Source: an uncultured Opitutia bacterium (GTDB taxonomy: Bacteria > Verrucomicrobiota > Verrucomicrobiia > Opitutales > Opitutaceae). From it: a stretch of DNA of 15,189 nt. Position numbers and translations under genes: made by a program. Below, one piece after another: positions 13,587 to 15,189 of this stretch (positions within the stretch are counted from its first letter, which is position 1; every line of letters starts with the position of its first letter). Under the pieces are notes generated by a model. That model did no database searches and was not told the origin of the DNA. It worked only from the letters and a program-made list of their open reading frames with translations. The stretch is from contig CALFZM010000359.1 of the NCBI GenBank assembly GCA_937952235.1, positions 1-15,189 of the forward strand, given 5' to 3'.

Positions 13587-15189
13587 TCACGCCTTCGGCC
13601 AGGCGAGCGGGATGCCCTGGGAGCCCAGCTGGCGTTGGAAATCCGCGAGCAGTTCCGTCCGTTGGGCGACGGCACGGGGCGGCTGCTTGCTCGCGACGCA
13701 GAACGCGGCCAGCTCGCCGACCGATTCGCCGATGTTCCACTCGACCGGGTGCAGCCGGTAGCAGCCGTTGGTGAGGTGCGTCGTACCGATGTTCTTCGCG
13801 GCGGGAAGGAGGTTCTCCACCCGCTGCGGCAGCAGCGAACCGAGCGGGATCTGAAACGGCAGCGCAGCGAAATCGATGTAATTGTCACCCCCGCTGCTCG
13901 GATGCAGGTCGATGTTGTACCGCCCGATCCCGACCGAGTCGGCGAACGTCGCCGCGGTCACCGCACCCGCGGGCTGTCCCGTCGCCTTCATGCGCGCCTC
14001 CGTGCCCACGTGCAGCTCGGTCACGGTGAACGCCGCGCGAATGCGGCGGCTCTCGCGAATGTAGGGATACTTCGCCAGGCCGTCCTCGGTGCCGACGATG
14101 TCGGGCCGGAGCCTCAGGCCCTTCCAGCCCGTCCCGCCGTCGGGCCGCGGACACTCCGTCTGCAGCCAGTAGAGCCAGGACAGGCTGAGCTGCTTGGCCG
14201 CGGCGACGTGCCGGGCGAATTCCTCCGCCGCCACGTCCACGAGGTTGCCCAGCATGTAGTCGTTCTGCGGCCAGTTCACGAGGGTGATGTCGCCCGCGTA
14301 GGTGCCCGGCGCGAAATTCGTGCGGTCGATGATCCGGCGGTACTTGAAGAGCCCGGTGCCTTTCGCCGGATCGAAGCCCATGTTGAACGGCTGGAGCGTC
14401 TTGGGCTGCGAGTAAAACAGGCTGAGCAGCCTGCCCGACCAGGGCGGCTGGAGCGGCGGGACGTGGTCGCGCCAGAACGCATAGTCGCGCGGCCGCTCGA
14501 TCGTGTGATCCTCGCCCGCGAGGTAATCCATCGCGAAGCAGCAGGTGAACGACTGCTGGTTGAGCGGCTGCGCCTCCGGTTTCGCCCGCGGTTCGCCGGT
14601 CGCGCTCTGCGCCTCCGCGCCCGTGACATATTCCGTGCGGGTGAGCGGGAGCAGATCGCCTAGCTCGGTCGCATCGACGAAGACAGGCGCCCGCAGCACG
14701 AGTTCGGCGCCCGATTCGAGACTTCGCACCTGCACGGCTTCGACACGATCGCCTTGGGTCGACGCCGCCACCGGCACGTGTCGGAGCAGGAGCCGGATGC
14801 GCTGGCCCGCGACATGCGGCGCGAGCATCTCCTCGAGCACGGCGAGCGCGACGCGCGGCTCGTGGCAGAGCCGCGAAACCGAGCCGTTGCCGGGATTGAG
14901 CAGCGGGTTCGCCCGCGCGGCCTCGGTGAGCGGGAAGTTCCGCGCGTAGTACTCGCGGACCTTCCGCCGGAACGCCTGGTAGCTGCGCGTGCCGCCGACG
15001 GTCTCGATCAAGGCGTTCTCGTCGGGAGGCACGGCCTGGGACGTCAACTGGCCGCCGATCCAGTCGGTCTCCTCGGTCATGATCACCCGCAAGCCGTGGC
15101 GCGCCGCCGCCAGCGCCGCCGCGCAGCCGCCGGTGCCGCCGCCGATGATGACGACATCGGCGGCGAGTTCCCTCGCCGGAGTCCGGGGC
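13587..15189 (-). CDS. FAD-dependent oxidoreductase, FAD_oxidored-type (partial, N-terminus outside window)
   Basis: This is a flavoprotein oxidoreductase of the FAD_oxidored family; its substrate is unknown. The frame stays open to the right edge. The last bases encode DVVIIGGGTGG followed by CAAALAAARHGLRVIMTEE, the dinucleotide-binding beta-alpha-beta fold that binds FAD, so the true start is beyond 15189 and 533 residues are visible. The TTG at 15092 lies inside this fold and cannot be the start. Further marks are DWIGGQLTSQ, FVDATELGDLLPLTRTEYV and, near the C-terminus, LLPAAKNIGTTHLTNGCYRL and VEWNIGESVGELAAFC, which would close over the flavin. Only about ten residues are visible before the FAD fold, so a signal peptide cannot be judged. 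Repeat copies D2 and D1 follow the stop. Direction suggests it could be co-transcribed with the esterase gene, but the 270-base gap weakens that. Confidence 0.92.
   Translation of the reverse strand, partial: PRTPARELAADVVIIGGGTGGCAAALAAARHGLRVIMTEETDWIGGQLTSQAVPPDENALIETVGGTRSYQAFRRKVREYYARNFPLTEAARANPLLNPGNGSVSRLCHEPRVALAVLEEMLAPHVAGQRIRLLLRHVPVAASTQGDRVEAVQVRSLESGAELVLRAPVFVDATELGDLLPLTRTEYVTGAEAQSATGEPRAKPEAQPLNQQSFTCCFAMDYLAGEDHTIERPRDYAFWRDHVPPLQPPWSGRLLSLFYSQPKTLQPFNMGFDPAKGTGLFKYRRIIDRTNFAPGTYAGDITLVNWPQNDYMLGNLVDVAAEEFARHVAAAKQLSLSWLYWLQTECPRPDGGTGWKGLRLRPDIVGTEDGLAKYPYIRESRRIRAAFTVTELHVGTEARMKATGQPAGAVTAATFADSVGIGRYNIDLHPSSGGDNYIDFAALPFQIPLGSLLPQRVENLLPAAKNIGTTHLTNGCYRLHPVEWNIGESVGELAAFCVASKQPPRAVAQRTELLADFQRQLGSQGIPLAWPKA

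Noticed and set aside
13587..15092. Complete oxidoreductase starting at the TTG at 15092
   Set aside because: The frame continues upstream into an intact GGGTGG FAD-binding fold, so 15092 is internal.
1..15189. A defence system, prophage or transposon cargo
   Set aside because: No nuclease, helicase, toxin, reverse transcriptase, integrase or transposase domain is visible in any frame, and all genes look like ordinary envelope and metabolic functions.

Overview
The window is GC-rich bacterial chromosome with eight genes. Seven are complete and one is cut by the right edge. Every complete gene product begins with a recognisable export signal, so this is a cell-envelope and periplasm locus. 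The best guess for the host is Verrucomicrobiota, most likely an Opitutaceae-like lineage. This is inferred from the gene repertoire: two SusD-less TonB-dependent receptors with an N-terminal carboxypeptidase-regulatory-like domain and a 'TLDxFTV' linker, a secreted neutral-ceramidase-like protein, an exported pyruvyltransferase-fold protein and an FAD_oxidored-type flavoprotein. The high GC content and the lack of Shine-Dalgarno sequences before the starts also fit. No rRNA, tRNA or other phylogenetic marker is present to confirm it.

Layout from left to right. Positions 1-261 hold two copies of a dispersed double-hairpin repeat. Positions 262-3384 (minus) encode a TonB-dependent receptor. 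A 320-base divergent spacer separates it from 3705-4340 (plus), an exported class I SAM methyltransferase and the only rightward gene. From 4387 to the right edge all genes run leftward. In order of transcription they are: an FAD-dependent oxidoreductase (13587 to beyond the window), an alpha/beta-hydrolase esterase (12405-13316), a PafA-like alkaline phosphatase (10650-12335), a second TonB-dependent receptor (7523-10543), a Tat-exported polysaccharide-pyruvyltransferase-like protein (5996-7351) and a ceramidase-like secreted hydrolase (4387-5862).

Working model (inference): the leftward cluster may be a scavenging locus. Exported hydrolases (phosphomonoesterase, carboxyl esterase, ceramidase-like amidase or hydrolase) would trim an extracellular or periplasmic substrate, and the 1006-residue receptor would import it. 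Gaps of 69 to 270 bases between the leftward genes, some holding hairpin repeats and one holding a promoter-like sequence, suggest several transcription units rather than one tight operon. No SusD, sigma/anti-sigma pair, ExbB/ExbD/TonB or regulator gene lies in the window, so substrate and control cannot be read from it.

The least ordinary signals are the dispersed repeat (about 70-105 bp), found close after three of the leftward stop codons and in both orientations; three enzymes whose family or key residues do not match their expected compartment or chemistry; and the uniform absence of Shine-Dalgarno motifs, replaced by short pyrimidine-rich leaders.
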